DNA of 15,998 bases from an uncultured Burkholderiales bacterium (lineage in GTDB: Bacteria > Pseudomonadota > Gammaproteobacteria > Burkholderiales > Burkholderiaceae_D), in assembly GCA_937872165.1 (NCBI GenBank), contig CALMOR010000056.1, positions 2,214-18,211 of the forward strand. Direction: 5' to 3'. The first letter of the stretch is position 1. Each line of letters begins with the position of its first letter. A program made the translations under genes and the position numbers. The notes under the pieces are model-generated. The model saw only the letters and a list, made by a program, of their open reading frames with translations. It made no database searches and was not told the origin of the DNA. Of this stretch, positions 1 through 7,449 are shown in pieces.

Positions 1-1617
1 GTTGGTATTGTGGTCCCCGCCTCCTCTTGCGGGGGCGCGGGCCGCCGCGTCGCTGCCGACCGGGCAACGCGAGCCGCGCGCGAAGACGACGAGCGGATCG
101 TCGCCGCGGCCGACGTCGAGCTCGATCTGCCGTTGCCAGTCAGTCCCCACGGTGGCGGGATCGGCGAAGCTCGCTTCGATGGCGGTGCCCAGCGCGCGCA
201 GGCTCGCGGCGCCGCCGCGTTCGGTCGCGCCGTCCGACAACGGGTCGGCCAGCCGGCTGCCGAGCCACGGCGCGAGCGGCGTCGCGAGGATGCGGGCCGC
301 GCCGTCGTTGGCCGTGATCAGCTGCAGGCGATCGTCGAACACCAGCACGCCGTTGGACAGGTTCGAGAGGATGCTCTCGAGATACGTGTTGGCCGCGACC
401 AGCGCGGCACGGTTGCGGTCGACCGACGCGCGGGCATCGTCGAGCTGACGGACCATCGCGTTGAACGACTGCATCAGCGTGCCGAGCTCGTCGTTGGTGA
501 CGATCTCGCGCATCGGACTGTAGTCGCCGCCGGAGACGGCCTTCGTGCCTTCGGCGAGCAGCAGCAGCGGCTCGGTCAGCCAGCTCGCCAGCAGGAAGGC
601 GACCGCGAGCGCGGCGCAGATCGACAGCAGCAACGTCAGCGTCAGCGTCACCGTGTAGATCTTCTGCAGGCCGGTCCGCGACAGCGACAGTTCCTGATAG
701 TCGCGCATGCCGTTCTGGACCGCTTCGGCGTTGGCCGCGAGCGCTGCGGGTACGTCCTGGACCAGCTGCACGTACACCGCCTCCGGTCGCAGCAGGAAGG
801 CCTGTGCGGGGACCGGAATCACGACCCGCAGCCGCAGCCCCCGCGGCTCGTCGTTGGTCGCGACGCGGCTGTCGCGTTGCGAGCTGCCCGCGCCGAGCGA
901 GGTCTCCTGAAGGTCGGGCAGCACGCTTTCCACCGCCGAGTAGCCGCGCGCGATGCGGAGCTGACGCACCACGTTCGACGGGGGAAGCACCGGTGCGAGG
1001 ATGCCGCTGTCGCTGCTGCCCACCGCCTCTGCGAGCATCCGTCCGTTGGCCGTGAACAGCAGCGCCTGCTGCGCGCCGGTCTGCTGACGCAGGCGATTGA
1101 GCGCCTGCCCCTGCTGCGACTCCGCCACGTCCGAGATGCCGAACGCGACGATGCGGGCCTTGTTGTTGAGGTCGGCCAGCATCGCATCCAGCGTCGTGCG
1201 CCCGATCGCGAGACCCGACTCGAGCGCGCCGTCGATGCGCACGTCGAACCAGGACTCGATGCTCTTGCCGAGGAACTGCACCGAAACGAGATAGATCAGG
1301 GCGCCCGGCACGAGTCCCATCAGCCCGAACGAGACCGCGAAGCGCGCCATCATCCGCGTTCCGAACTGACCGGCGCGATAGCGGCGGGCCAGACGCACGA
1401 CGAGGATCACGACGATCAGCAGCAGCGCGGCCGCGGCGGTGGCGTTGAGGGCGAGCAGCAGCGGGTAGTTGCGTTCGAACAGCGGAGTGTTCGACGACGC
1501 GGACGCGAGCAGGAACAGCAGCACGCCCGCGATGGAGGCCGCGATCGCCACGCCGTAGCGCAAGGTGCGCGTCCGCCAGAACGGGCGCGAGCCGCGACGC
1601 CGTCCCTGGGCGTTCAT
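1..1617 (-). CDS. ntrY: Nitrogen-regulation sensor histidine kinase NtrY, N-terminal part (cut by window edge)
   Basis: This is the membrane sensor kinase of the NtrY-NtrX two-component pair, which in proteobacteria responds to nitrogen or redox state. The frame is open from the ATG at 1617 to base 1 (539 codons), so the kinase domain lies outside the window. Visible parts, in order: a basic N-terminus, TM helices at about residues 21-40 and 52-76, another at about 94-113, an extracytoplasmic loop to about 320 that contains the family-like stretch SVQFLGKSIESWFDVRIDGA, a TM helix at about 322-345, a HAMP linker (SWLTEPLLLLAEGTKAVSGG) and a PAS domain starting near 405 (YLESILSNLSNGVLVFDD). 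The start is fixed: no ATG, GTG or TTG lies between it and the upstream in-frame stop at 1663-1665. The Shine-Dalgarno match is weak. It follows the DUF4390 gene by 80 bp, the usual order in betaproteobacteria. Confidence 0.9.
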   Translation of the reverse strand, partial: MNAQGRRRGSRPFWRTRTLRYGVAIAASIAGVLLFLLASASSNTPLFERNYPLLLALNATAAAALLLIVVILVVRLARRYRAGQFGTRMMARFAVSFGLMGLVPGALIYLVSVQFLGKSIESWFDVRIDGALESGLAIGRTTLDAMLADLNNKARIVAFGISDVAESQQGQALNRLRQQTGAQQALLFTANGRMLAEAVGSSDSGILAPVLPPSNVVRQLRIARGYSAVESVLPDLQETSLGAGSSQRDSRVATNDEPRGLRLRVVIPVPAQAFLLRPEAVYVQLVQDVPAALAANAEAVQNGMRDYQELSLSRTGLQKIYTVTLTLTLLLSICAALAVAFLLASWLTEPLLLLAEGTKAVSGGDYSPMREIVTNDELGTLMQSFNAMVRQLDDARASVDRNRAALVAANTYLESILSNLSNGVLVFDDRLQLITANDGAARILATPLAPWLGSRLADPLSDGATERGGAASLRALGTAIEASFADPATVGTDWQRQIELDVGRGDDPLVVFARGSRCPVGSDAAARAPARGGGDHNTN

Positions 1618-1625
1618 GCGACGCC

Positions 1626-1647
1626 GATCACGAGGCGGATCACGAGG
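1626..1647. repeat. Perfect 10-bp direct repeat just upstream of ntrY
   Basis: GATCACGAGG occurs at 1626-1635 and again at 1638-1647, separated by CG (12-bp period). It lies in the 80-bp gap between the DUF4390 stop and the ntrY start, 9 to 30 nt before the ntrY ATG on the minus strand. It could be a protein-binding tandem site or a chance duplication. Confidence 0.5.
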
Positions 1648-1667
1648 GGGACGACGAGCCGGTCATG

Positions 1668-1685
1668 CCCCGCATCGTACCGGGG
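1668..1685 (-). other. Small hairpin after the DUF4390 gene
   Basis: CCCCG (1668-1672) and CGGGG (1681-1685) can pair around an 8-nt loop, 12 nt past the DUF4390 stop codon on the minus strand. No T-tract follows, so a strong intrinsic terminator is unlikely; read-through into ntrY is plausible. Confidence 0.25.
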
Positions 1686-1697
1686 TTCGACGGTCGT

Positions 1698-2333
1698 CTA
1701 GCGCGGCTCGAAGACGAAGCGCTTCCAGTCCGATTCGAGCGTCCAGTCGCGATTGGCGATCGCGTTGATCTGGAACGGCTTCGGCAGTTGCGTGGTGTCG
1801 AGCCGCATCCGCACGGCTGCCGCGTACGCGTCGCCGATCCGCAGCGTCGGACGGTCCGCGAGACGCCAGTCGCGGACGTGAGCCATCACGCCGAGCGCCT
1901 CGGCCAGCGTTCCGTACCCGAGCTGAAGGTTGCCGGTCGACACGCGGTACTGCCGCGTCAACGCGTGATAGGAGAGCCGGTAGGCGAGCGTCGCGTTGAC
2001 GGTCTTCTCGTCGAACCAGTACCAGCGCGAGCGGGTGAGCTCGGCTTCGACGACGAAGAACAGCGTGAGTCCACGATCGAGCGCCTCGGCGAGTCGTGGC
2101 TTGAGGTCGAAGTCGAAGTCGGCGTTGAGGTAGTAGCCGTCGTCATGCGATTCGATCGCGACCTGCTCGGTCTCGATCCGGTCGGCCGCCGCCTCCGCGA
2201 ACGATGCGATCAGCAGCAGGCCGACGACCAGCCACGAGGAGAGCGCGCGCATCCATGCCGTCGCGAGGGCGCCGCGCCCTGCGTTCGGGGAACGCGATGG
2301 AGCCGGCGTCGGGCTCGAGATGCCGAGCCGCAT
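1698..2333 (-). CDS. DUF4390 domain protein, predicted exported
   Basis: This protein of unknown function (211 aa) has a family regularly found between rsmB and ntrY in betaproteobacteria. I recognise it by that position and by conserved stretches such as LNADFDFDLKPRLAEALDRG, FFVVEAELTRSRWYWFDEK and LTRQYRVSTG. A signal peptide is clear: basic MRALSSW, hydrophobic LVVGLLLIASF, then AEAAA before the mature DRIETEQ. The chosen start (ATG 2333) overlaps the rsmB stop as ATGA and has a purine-rich stretch (AAAAGAAG) ahead, suggesting translational coupling. An internal ATG at 2252 (residue 28) would give a more standard signal peptide and is a real alternative. The mature protein should be periplasmic or envelope-associated. 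No catalytic motif is evident. Confidence 0.85.
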   Translation of the reverse strand: MRLGISSPTPAPSRSPNAGRGALATAWMRALSSWLVVGLLLIASFAEAAADRIETEQVAIESHDDGYYLNADFDFDLKPRLAEALDRGLTLFFVVEAELTRSRWYWFDEKTVNATLAYRLSYHALTRQYRVSTGNLQLGYGTLAEALGVMAHVRDWRLADRPTLRIGDAYAAAVRMRLDTTQLPKPFQINAIANRDWTLESDWKRFVFEPR

Positions 2334-3823
2334 CAGCGCTTCTTTTCGAATAGCGCGAAGAAAAGCCCATCGTGGTCTGCGATTCCCGTGTCGTCTTCGG
2401 CATGACCGGGGAGCAACTGCACCGGCGCGGACACGAGCGACGCATCCGCGTGGCGTGACGCGAACTGGTCCGCATGGCGCATGGATTCTTCGGGGAATAC
2501 GGAGCAAGTCACGAGAAGCAATCTACCACCGGGGTCGAGCAACGACCACAAAGCCGCGGTGATGTGTTGCGCCGTTCGCGACAGTGCGGCGATGTCGCTT
2601 TCGCGACGCAGCCAGCGGATGTCGGGATGCCGGCGAAGGATGCCGGACGCCGTGCACGGGACGTCCGCGAGGATGCGATCGAAGCGCCTGCCGTCCCACC
2701 ATCGCGACGGCTCGGCCGCGTCGCCGACCCGCAGCTCCGCACGAAGGCCGAGCCGTTCGAGGTTGTCGCGCACGCGTGCGAGGCGCCCCTCGTCCGAGTC
2801 GAGCGCGACGAGGTCGAGGTCCGCACGTTCCAGCAGATGGCCGGTCTTGCCGCCGGGCGCGGCGCAGGCGTCGAGCACGCGCATTCCGTCGCGAGCGTCG
2901 AGCAACGGTGCGGCACGCTGCGCGGCCTCGTCCTGTACCGAGACGACACCGTCGAAGAAGCCCGGGACGCGTGCGACCGGCAGCGCGCGATCGAAGCGCA
3001 CCGCATCGTCGCCAAGCGAAGCGGCCGCGATCCCTTCGCGCTGCAGGCGAAGCAGGTAGTCGTCGCGCGTCGACCTGCGGCGATTGACGCGGACCACGAG
3101 CGGAGGCGTCTCCAGCGAGACGCCCACGACGGCGGGCCATGCCGAGGGATACGCGTCGCGCAGTCGCGCGACCCACCACGACGGCAGCTCGTACCGGGCT
3201 TCGTCCGCGGCGTGGTCGCCGTGCAGCGACGACTGCAACGCCGCCGTGTCGTCGGCGATCCGTCGGAGCAGCGTGCGCAGCACCGCATTGACGAAGCCCT
3301 TGCCACGCGCGAGCTCGTCCTGCGAACTCGCGGCATGCACCGCCTGATCGACGAGCGTGAACGGCGGATAGGGCAGGTCGCGCACGCGATCGTCGAACGA
3401 CGCGTCGGCCGCATGGGCCGCCGACAGCGCATCGACGAGCAGAGCGATCGAGACCACGAGCAACTCGCGCAGCAGCGGGGGATCGGGCATGCGGCCTCCG
3501 ATCGATGCGAGGAGCGCATCGGCGCGAGCGCGTCGTCGCAGCGTCCTCGCCGCGAGGTCGTGCATCGCGCCCAAGGGATCGACGCTCCGCTGCGTCGCAT
3601 CCGCCGACGGCCGCGCGGGCATCGCGTCGCGTTCGAGCTCGAGGCCGTGACGCAGCGTGCGCCCCGCACGCACGCCCGCGCAGATGCGGGCGGCGCCGAG
3701 CAGCGCGAACGCGAGCGAGTCGAGCGGTGGACGTCGCGAGCGACGCAGCGTCGACGACGAACGATCGAGGGCCGACGAGCGATCGCGCGTCGCCTTCGAG
3801 GTCGTCCTCGAGCCTGCGGTCAT
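2333..3823 (-). CDS. rsmB: 16S rRNA (cytosine(967)-C5)-methyltransferase RsmB
   Basis: This SAM-dependent enzyme (also called Sun or Fmu) makes m5C967 in helix 31 of 16S rRNA. The 496-aa product has an N-terminal NusB-like helical domain (about 36-200; LVDQAVHAA and KGFVNAVLR are typical) and a C-terminal RsmB/NOP2 methyltransferase domain. Motif I is DACAAPGGKTGHLLE (318-332). The two cysteines are present: C390 in DVPCTASGILRRHPDIRW and C440 in LVTCSVFPEE. In this family one is the nucleophile and the other acts in product release. The open frame runs upstream across the exporter gene to 4564, but ATG 3823 is the sensible start: it lies 5 nt after the exporter stop and is the only start codon before the conserved SLAFALLGAARI segment. 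Residues 1-35 form an unusual Ser/Arg/Thr-rich extension, making the protein longer than the roughly 430 aa usual for RsmB. The stop overlaps the next gene's ATG. Confidence 0.93.
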   Translation of the reverse strand: MTAGSRTTSKATRDRSSALDRSSSTLRRSRRPPLDSLAFALLGAARICAGVRAGRTLRHGLELERDAMPARPSADATQRSVDPLGAMHDLAARTLRRRARADALLASIGGRMPDPPLLRELLVVSIALLVDALSAAHAADASFDDRVRDLPYPPFTLVDQAVHAASSQDELARGKGFVNAVLRTLLRRIADDTAALQSSLHGDHAADEARYELPSWWVARLRDAYPSAWPAVVGVSLETPPLVVRVNRRRSTRDDYLLRLQREGIAAASLGDDAVRFDRALPVARVPGFFDGVVSVQDEAAQRAAPLLDARDGMRVLDACAAPGGKTGHLLERADLDLVALDSDEGRLARVRDNLERLGLRAELRVGDAAEPSRWWDGRRFDRILADVPCTASGILRRHPDIRWLRRESDIAALSRTAQHITAALWSLLDPGGRLLLVTCSVFPEESMRHADQFASRHADASLVSAPVQLLPGHAEDDTGIADHDGLFFALFEKKR

Positions 3824-3828
3824 GCGCG

Positions 3829-4494
3829 TCAGCGCTCGACCAGGACGAGACGGACTCCGAGCGCGATGAACGCCGCGCCGACCGAACGCTCGAGCCACGT
3901 GCGGACGCGCGGCACGCCGTGGATGCGATGCGTGATGCCGCCGGCCAGCCAGGCGATGGCGCCGTTGTGGATCGTGCTGAGCACGACCAGCATCACACCG
4001 AGCACGAGGAAGGCATACGGCTTCGACGCGCTCGCCGACGACACGAACTGCGGGAGGAACGAGAGGAAGAAGAGGACCACCTTCGGGTTCAGGAGGTTGG
4101 TCAGGAGGCCCTGGACGAAGATGCGGCGACCGGCCGGCGGTGCGATCGATCGCGCCTTGGAGACGGCCCGCGTCGCGACGTCGGAGGGCCCCTTCGTCGA
4201 CGTTGCGACGAGCATCCGCGTCCCGAGAAAGACCAGGTACGCGGCGCCGGCGACCTTGATCACCGTGAAAGCGCCGGCCGACGCGGCGACCAGCGCGCTC
4301 AGCCCGAGCGCCAGCGCGAAGGTGTGCGCAATGCATCCCGTCGAGATGCCGAAGACCGACATCAGGCCTGCGCGCCTTCCATGAGCGACGCTCTGTGCGA
4401 CGACGAAGGCGGTGTCGGGACCGGGCGTCAGGTTCAGAAGGAGGACTGCCAGGCAGAAGAAGCCGGGCTGCACGATCCCGAGGTCGGCCAGCAT
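3829..4494 (-). CDS. LysE/RhtB-family amino-acid exporter
   Basis: This inner-membrane efflux protein (221 aa, typical length) is of the LysE/RhtB superfamily, whose members export amino acids such as lysine, threonine or homoserine lactone using the proton gradient. The hallmark N-terminal motif NLTPGPDTAFVVAQS lies at about 21-35, followed by RRAGLMSVFGISTGCIAH and hydrophobic helices at about 8-24, 41-64, 68-90, 125-148, 158-183 and 200-218. FLTNLLNP-like sequence (LLTNLLNPKVVLFFLSFLPQF) marks the middle helix. The substrate cannot be told from sequence. The gene sits between a glycosyltransferase (88-bp gap) and rsmB (5-nt gap), not its expected place, so it may be an insertion into the def-fmt-rsmB operon. 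A -10-like TAGAAT (complement of 4543-4548) lies about 50 nt before the ATG but has no convincing -35. Confidence 0.88.
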   Translation of the reverse strand: MLADLGIVQPGFFCLAVLLLNLTPGPDTAFVVAQSVAHGRRAGLMSVFGISTGCIAHTFALALGLSALVAASAGAFTVIKVAGAAYLVFLGTRMLVATSTKGPSDVATRAVSKARSIAPPAGRRIFVQGLLTNLLNPKVVLFFLSFLPQFVSSASASKPYAFLVLGVMLVVLSTIHNGAIAWLAGGITHRIHGVPRVRTWLERSVGAAFIALGVRLVLVER

Positions 4495-4582
4495 GAGGGG
4501 CGATGGCGCCGACGAGGCGGCCGCGTGACGACGAAGGTCGGCATTCTAGGGTCGCCGAGCGCAAGCGACGCGCGTCCTGCGA

Positions 4583-5647
4583 TCAATCGAACGCCGGCGC
4601 CAACGCGCGACGCGTGCGCCGCGGCAGGTCGTCGCGGAAAAGACGCTGGGCCGTCGCATGGGCCGCGTGCCCCATGCGTTCCCTCAGCAGCGGCATCGAT
4701 GCGAGCGCGTCGAGATGCCGCAACGCGTCCTTCGGGTCGTCGAACAGGAAGCCGTTCTCGCCGTGACGGATGAAGCTCGCGTAGCCTCCTCGTGCCTCGG
4801 CGACGACCGGAACGCCGCACAGCATCGCCTCGAGCACCACCCGACCGAAGGCTTCGAAGTAGTCGGGGTGAGTACGGTAGTAGAAGGCATCGAGTGTCGA
4901 CAGGAAGTCGGCGGCGGGGACGGAGCCCGCCGGCAACAGCTCGACGTCGGCCACGCCCGGTAGTCGCGGCTGCAACGACACGCCGCCCATCACGCGCACC
5001 CGCATCCCTCGTCCCGCGAGGGCCGCGAAGAACGGCGGATCGCTCGGGTGATGCTTGCGCGGGTTGTCGCGCGACAGGCGGCCGACCGTGAAGGGACCGT
5101 CGCGGCGACGGGCCCCGCGGTGCTCGCGACGCTCGAACGCCGCCTCGAAGCTCGAGGTCTCGACGAAGCTCTCGAGCACCAGGCTGTCGTCGAGCAGCGC
5201 GCGATCGCGCAGCGCGAGGCGTCCGTCGCGTCGCGTGGCGTCCCGCAGGGCTTCGGACGTGAAGACGATCTGGACCGGGCGCTCGCCGATGCGCTGCAGC
5301 GTCTTCTGCAGTCGATCCGGCTGCTCGGTGTTGTAGATGACGACGATGCGCGAAGCGGTCGTGCGATGGATCCACCGACCGTTGCGGAAGTAGACGCCCA
5401 CGAGGACGACCGTACCGTCGCGCGGATAGCGCCACGGCCGGATCGGCTCGACGCCGAGCGGCCGGAACGCCTCGTCGACGCGGTACTCGCTCCACAGCCG
5501 CACCGGATGTTCGGCGGACAGCAACTTGTGGAGATCCACGGTCCGCAGGTCGGCGCCTCCGTGGGGATCCCAGAGCGGGTTGACGAGATGGATGGTCCGC
5601 GGCCGGTCACGGCCACCGAACGGCTGGGGAAAGGACGCGTCGAACAC
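4583..5647 (-). CDS. GT4-type glycosyltransferase
   Basis: This is a probable cytoplasmic, retaining, nucleotide-sugar-dependent glycosyltransferase of the GT-B fold. The N-terminal half opens with IHLVNPLWDPHGGADLRTVD (about 19-38), the glycine-containing acceptor-side loop. The C-terminal half has TVGRLSRDNPRKHH-like sequence (FTVGRLSRDNPRKHHPSD) and the GT4 donor motif EAFGRVVLEAMLCGVPVVAE (about 265-284), whose E-x7-E spacing is typical of this group, then GGYASFIRHGENGFLFDD. No neighbouring polysaccharide genes define the acceptor. The start is uncertain. The GTG at 5647 is the first in-frame start, has no Shine-Dalgarno sequence, and the frame stays open upstream to a TGA at 5705-5707. 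At 354 aa it is in the normal size range. It lies 120 bp after fmt. Confidence 0.85.
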   Translation of the reverse strand: MFDASFPQPFGGRDRPRTIHLVNPLWDPHGGADLRTVDLHKLLSAEHPVRLWSEYRVDEAFRPLGVEPIRPWRYPRDGTVVLVGVYFRNGRWIHRTTASRIVVIYNTEQPDRLQKTLQRIGERPVQIVFTSEALRDATRRDGRLALRDRALLDDSLVLESFVETSSFEAAFERREHRGARRRDGPFTVGRLSRDNPRKHHPSDPPFFAALAGRGMRVRVMGGVSLQPRLPGVADVELLPAGSVPAADFLSTLDAFYYRTHPDYFEAFGRVVLEAMLCGVPVVAEARGGYASFIRHGENGFLFDDPKDALRHLDALASMPLLRERMGHAAHATAQRLFRDDLPRRTRRALAPAFD

Positions 5648-5767
5648 CGCGACATTGGGCCCGAAAAAATGCGGCCACGGCTGCAGGTGGCCGTCGAGCC
5701 TGTTTCAAGAGCTCACGTCCGGCAAGCCCGCGCAACGATCGGACGACGCGCGTGGATACGGGTGCGT

Positions 5768-6766
5768 TCAGTCCGCGAGACCTCGCTCGAACGCGTCCGC
5801 CGGCAGCCGCTTGCCTCCCGCCTTCTGCAATTCGGTGAGCAGGAGAATGCCATCCGCGGTCCTCACCGCGATGCCCGTTCGCGCCGTGCCGCTCGCTCCG
5901 ATGAAGCCGATCACGTCGCCCGGCTCGCGCGAGCGCTCCGATGCGAGGACCGCCCCGTCCACGAGAGCTTCCGCTTTCCACACCTTGAGCGCGACGGGTC
6001 GTTCCTTGCCGGCCAGCCGCAACTCCGCTGTGCATCCGGGCCAGGGATCGAAGGCGCGAATGCGGTCGACCAGCTGCCGTGTCGTGTCGGTGAAGTCGAG
6101 CGCACCCTCGCCCTTCACGAGCTTGCGCGCGTAGGTCACGGCCGACTCGTCGCCGGGTCGATGCTGGGGCGTCGCCATCAGCACCCCGGCTTCGAGGGCG
6201 TCGAGCGCTTCGACGATCGCGTCGCCGCCGAGGTCGGCGAGCTTCGTGGCCAGCGTTGCGGCCGTGTCGTCGTCGGCGATCGGGATCGAGCGGACCAGCA
6301 GCACCGCGCCGGTGTCGAGGCCCGCGTCCATCCGCATGATGGTGATGCCGGTCTCGCGGTCCCCGGCCTCGATCGCCCTCTGGATCGGGGCCGCACCCCG
6401 CCAGCGCGGCAGCAGGCTCGCGTGGACGTTGATGCAACCGAGTGGCGGGATCGCGAGGATGGACGGCGGCAGGATGAGACCGTAGGCCGCGACCACCATC
6501 ACGTCGTGCGGCGTCGCGCTCAGGCGCTCGTGGGCTTCCTGCGCGTCGCGGTCGAAGCGACCGCCGAGCCGCAGCCCCTGCGGCTGGAGTACCGGCACGC
6601 GACGAGCGAGAGCGAGCGTCTTGACCGGCGCGGGCTGGACGGCGAGCCCTCGCCCCGCGGGACGATCGGGCTGCGTCAGCACGAGAGGCACTTCGTGGCC
6701 GCGAGCGAGCAGGGCGCGCAGAGCATCGGCGGCGAAGGCCGGCGTGCCGGCGAAGATCAGCTTCAT
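5768..6766 (-). CDS. fmt: Methionyl-tRNA formyltransferase
   Basis: Fmt transfers the formyl group of 10-formyltetrahydrofolate to Met-tRNAfMet, making the bacterial initiator. The 332-aa protein has the standard two domains. The N-terminal catalytic domain begins MKLIFAGTPAFAADAL and carries TQPDRPAGRG (31-40) and the signature INVHASLLPRWRGAAPIQRA (112-131). The catalytic Asn113, His115 and Asp151 (in AGLDTG) are all in place. The C-terminal OB-like tRNA-binding domain starts at about residue 215 (RIRAFDPWPGC). Length is slightly above the common 310-320 aa. It lies 49 bp downstream of def, the widespread def-fmt order; the gap holds a GC-rich hairpin and the ribosome-binding site is weak. 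Confidence 0.96.
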   Translation of the reverse strand: MKLIFAGTPAFAADALRALLARGHEVPLVLTQPDRPAGRGLAVQPAPVKTLALARRVPVLQPQGLRLGGRFDRDAQEAHERLSATPHDVMVVAAYGLILPPSILAIPPLGCINVHASLLPRWRGAAPIQRAIEAGDRETGITIMRMDAGLDTGAVLLVRSIPIADDDTAATLATKLADLGGDAIVEALDALEAGVLMATPQHRPGDESAVTYARKLVKGEGALDFTDTTRQLVDRIRAFDPWPGCTAELRLAGKERPVALKVWKAEALVDGAVLASERSREPGDVIGFIGASGTARTGIAVRTADGILLLTELQKAGGKRLPADAFERGLAD

Positions 6767-6790
6767 CGTCGCCGGACGCGATGAGAAGGG

Positions 6791-6806
6791 CCGCCGCCCG
6801 CGGCGG
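6791..6806 (-). other. GC-rich hairpin in the def-fmt gap
   Basis: CCGCCG (6791-6796) and CGGCGG (6801-6806) form a perfect 6-bp, all-GC stem with a 4-nt loop, between the def stop and the fmt start. There is no T-tract on the minus-strand exit side, so it is more likely an mRNA structure affecting stability or fmt translation than a terminator. Such short GC stems also arise by chance in this genome. Confidence 0.3.
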
Positions 6807-6815
6807 ACGGCGCGT

Positions 6816-7322
6816 TCAAGCGATGTCGCGGTCGAGCTTGCGCATGCGGCTCCTGATGCGGGTCTGCTTGAGCTGCGACAGGTACTCGACGAACACCTTG
6901 CCGGTCAGATGATCCATCTCGTGCTGGATGCAGACCGCCAGCAACTGTTCGGCCTCGAGCCGGAAGGTGCGGCCGCGCTCGTCCTCGGCCTCGACGGTGA
7001 CGGACTCGGGACGCTCGACCTCGTCGTAGACGCCGGGCACCGACAGGCAACCCTCCTCGGACAGGCGGCGGACCGGGCTCGCACCGAGGATGCGCGGGTT
7101 GACGAAGACCTGGAGCTGGTCGCGCGTATCCGACGTGTCGATGACGATCACCCGCTCGTGGACGTCGACCTGCGTGGCGGCGAGACCGACGCCGTTGGCG
7201 TCGTACATGGTCTGCGCCATGTTGTCGACGAGCGCGCGCAGACGCTCGTCGAACCGGGTCACCGGCTTGGCAATTTTCCTTAGACGGGGGTCGGGATAAT
7301 GCAGGATAGGAAGTAACGCCAT
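6816..7322 (-). CDS. def: Peptide deformylase
   Basis: This metalloenzyme removes the N-formyl group from nascent proteins. The 168-aa length is standard and all three signature motifs are intact: motif 1 GVGLAATQ (44-51), motif 2 EGCLS (90-94, metal ligand Cys92) and motif 3 HEMDH (134-138, ligands His134 and His138, catalytic Glu135). It is the first gene of the minus-strand cluster, diverging from the lysM gene, and is followed by fmt. The ATG at 7322 gives the normal MALLPILHYPDPRLRK N-terminus. No Shine-Dalgarno sequence precedes it; the region just upstream (GATACT then GTTGTT then ATG on the coding strand) resembles a -10 box placed for a leaderless transcript. Confidence 0.96.
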   Translation of the reverse strand: MALLPILHYPDPRLRKIAKPVTRFDERLRALVDNMAQTMYDANGVGLAATQVDVHERVIVIDTSDTRDQLQVFVNPRILGASPVRRLSEEGCLSVPGVYDEVERPESVTVEAEDERGRTFRLEAEQLLAVCIQHEMDHLTGKVFVEYLSQLKQTRIRSRMRKLDRDIA

Positions 7323-7449
7323 AACAACAGTATCAAACGGACTGGTCGGAATAATGATTGCGACATCAAAAAATTAATCGGAGAATTTCGAGCGAATTGC
7401 CACCCCGGAAACCCGTTCGGGAACACGCGCGACAACCAGGCGGCACCGA
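7323..7449. promoter_or_regulatory. AT-rich divergent intergenic region between def and the LysM gene
   Basis: These 127 bp separate two divergent operons and are far richer in A/T than the surrounding coding DNA (for example ATCAAAAAATTAATCG near 7365-7380), as expected for promoters of both. A -10-like GATACT for def lies at 7329-7334 (minus strand). A small inverted repeat, CCCG-TT-CGGG, lies at 7412-7421 and could be an operator half-site pair or chance. I could not assign a convincing -35/-10 pair for the plus-strand operon. Confidence 0.5.

Noticed and set aside
1664..1666. ATG at 1666 (minus strand) as an ntrY start
   Set aside because: It is in a different frame from ntrY, which has an in-frame stop at 1663-1665.
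10..1701. 563-codon plus-strand frame opposite ntrY
   Set aside because: It is the antisense shadow of NtrY, whose TM-HAMP-PAS order is clear on the minus strand.
2474..4384. 636-codon plus-strand frame opposite rsmB and the exporter
   Set aside because: It is antisense to two recognisable genes; its composition is Arg-rich and it has no motif.
2333..4564. A 743-aa version of RsmB starting at 4564
   Set aside because: The extra 247 residues would cover the whole exporter gene in another frame and have no RsmB similarity; ATG 3823 fits the family start.
5048..6784. 578-codon plus-strand frame opposite fmt and the glycosyltransferase
   Set aside because: It crosses two real minus-strand genes and their intergenic gap, with no motif and shadow-like composition.
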